Source: Globomyces pollinis-pini (lineage: Eukaryota > Chytridiomycota > Chytridiomycetes > Rhizophydiales > Globomycetaceae). From it: DNA of 64,000 nt. The DNA lies in contig MU621136.1 in the NCBI GenBank assembly GCA_025399215.1, forward strand, positions 1 through 64,000, in the 5' to 3' direction. The first letter of the stretch is position 1. Each line of letters begins with the position of its first letter. The translations under genes were made by a program, and so were the position numbers. The notes beneath the pieces were generated by a model. That model saw only the letters and a list, made by a program, of their open reading frames with translations, was not told where the DNA came from and did no database searches. Shown in pieces: positions 63,209 to 64,000 of this stretch.

Positions 63209-64000
63209 ATGAATCGCATCACCAGCAATACAAAATCATTATTAAACAACTTTCGATACAAAATCAACCATAAAATACAATCAAATCTATACGCTACCAT
63301 TAAACTACCTCAAAAAAAATTACCTGATGACTTTGAAAATAATCCAGATGTATTAACAAAAGAAAACTATACTAACGAGGATAAAAAATTCGATTTAAAA
63401 ATGTTACTATTCTTCTCTACATTTGGATTAGGTTGCTTTTATCATCTATATCAAAAAAGTCAAGTCCCTACGTTTAATCGTTTATCAATGGATGGTTTTC
63501 ATGAATGTGAAGTCATTACAATTCAAGATATTAATCATGATACTAAATTATACAAATTTGCTGCTCATCGAAAAACTACAGATCCAAGGATTCCATACCA
63601 TATAATCGTTAAAGATGATTCAGTACTTAATAATCAATTCTAATCTTAGTGTCAAATTGGTCGTGCTTATTCTCCTGTATTACAAACACCAACTACTGTT
63701 GCAATTTTAGTAAAACATTATCCAGTAAACAATTATTGATTCATTTGGGTAGGATGGAGTAATGAGTCGATTCTTTAGTAATACGAAACAAGGTGATAAA
63801 GTATTCCTTGCCGGTCCATTTGATTCAATGCCACCATATCAACATAATTTAAAGAAACATCTCGGTTTGATTGCTGGAGGAACAGGAATCACACCAATGT
63901 ATCAATTAATCAAATATATATTGGAAGATCCTGAAGGTATAATTGTGACATTTTGATTTTCTTAGATAAAACCAAAATATCACTCTGTTATGCAAATAAA
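63209..64000 (+). CDS. NADH-cytochrome b5 reductase-like flavoprotein, truncated by the window end
   Basis: Partial: the gene runs off the 3' edge. Exons are joined over introns of 27, 28 and about 29 bp. A basic mitochondrial-style N-terminus (MNRITSNTKSLLNNFRYK) is followed by a membrane helix (MLLFFSTFGLGCFYHLY). The FAD-binding motif is RAYSPVLQ, followed by VSRFFSNTKQ-like sequence (MSRFFSNTKQGDKVFLAGPF) and the NAD-binding GLIAGGTGITPMYQLI. This order matches Mcr1/Cyb5R, which passes electrons from NADH to cytochrome b5 at the mitochondrial outer membrane or intermembrane space. The motif before RAYS reads DDSCQIG, slightly atypical. Confidence 0.82.

Overview
The window is nuclear DNA from a eukaryote, most likely an early-diverging, flagellated (zoosporic) fungus. 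It is AT-rich and gene-dense, and most genes are interrupted by spliceosomal introns only about 24-35 bp long (GT...TAG, sometimes AAG or CAG). The fungal signs are an APSES/KilA-N transcription factor, a Cyc8/Ssn6 corepressor, a mitofissin (DUF1748) protein, a Bmt6-type rRNA methyltransferase, a Swf1 palmitoyltransferase, an Rch1 transporter and an M50B-like protease. A full-length CFAP58 axonemal protein argues for a motile flagellum and against Dikarya. The genus cannot be fixed from the sequence alone. No operon, prophage, CRISPR array, insertion sequence or convincing tRNA is present.

Layout. 0-9.5 kb: coiled-coil orphan, Ras GTPase, ML-domain (NPC2-like) secreted protein, PHD-finger protein, polyprenal reductase (SRD5A3/DFG10), FMC1, CCZ1. 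9.5-17.5 kb: LRR membrane protein, orphan, KA1-domain kinase, repeat protein, M50B-like protease, conserved membrane-like protein. 17.5-31.3 kb: secreted CBM21/GH13 alpha-amylase, SWF1, transportin-3/MTR10 importin, an E2 enzyme, an MFS transporter, a GNAT, a GPI-like secreted Cys-rich protein and a class 3 lipase. 31.3-41 kb: tRNase Z, F-box protein, MAPEG, BMT6, APSES factor, U2AF35, ribosomal protein eS10. 41-50.6 kb: CFAP58, CYC8, mitochondrial ketoacyl-ACP synthase, DOMON-b561, mitochondrial GrpE. 50.9-64 kb: mitochondrial PheRS, RCH1-like transporter, PP2A B'' subunit, a myristoylation-motif heptad-repeat protein, mitofissin, a second KA1 kinase paralogous to the first, a universal stress protein and a truncated cytochrome b5 reductase.

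Functional threads. Mitochondrial biogenesis is well represented (FMC1, GrpE, PheRS, ketoacyl synthase, mitofissin, cytochrome b5 reductase). Membrane trafficking and lipid handling appear in CCZ1, SWF1, the ML protein and polyprenal reductase. An extracellular degradation set comprises the amylase and lipase.

The most unusual signal is gene architecture. Ras needs a 5-nt microexon between a 31-bp and a 28-bp intron. SWF1 has a first coding exon that is probably just ATG. CCZ1 carries two head-to-tail 28-bp introns with no exon between them, and the E2 gene has a similar 35+37 bp pair. A single 280-bp intron in PheRS stands out as an outlier. All exon joins were worked out by hand from reading frame, GT/AG sites and family conservation; none is backed by transcript data.
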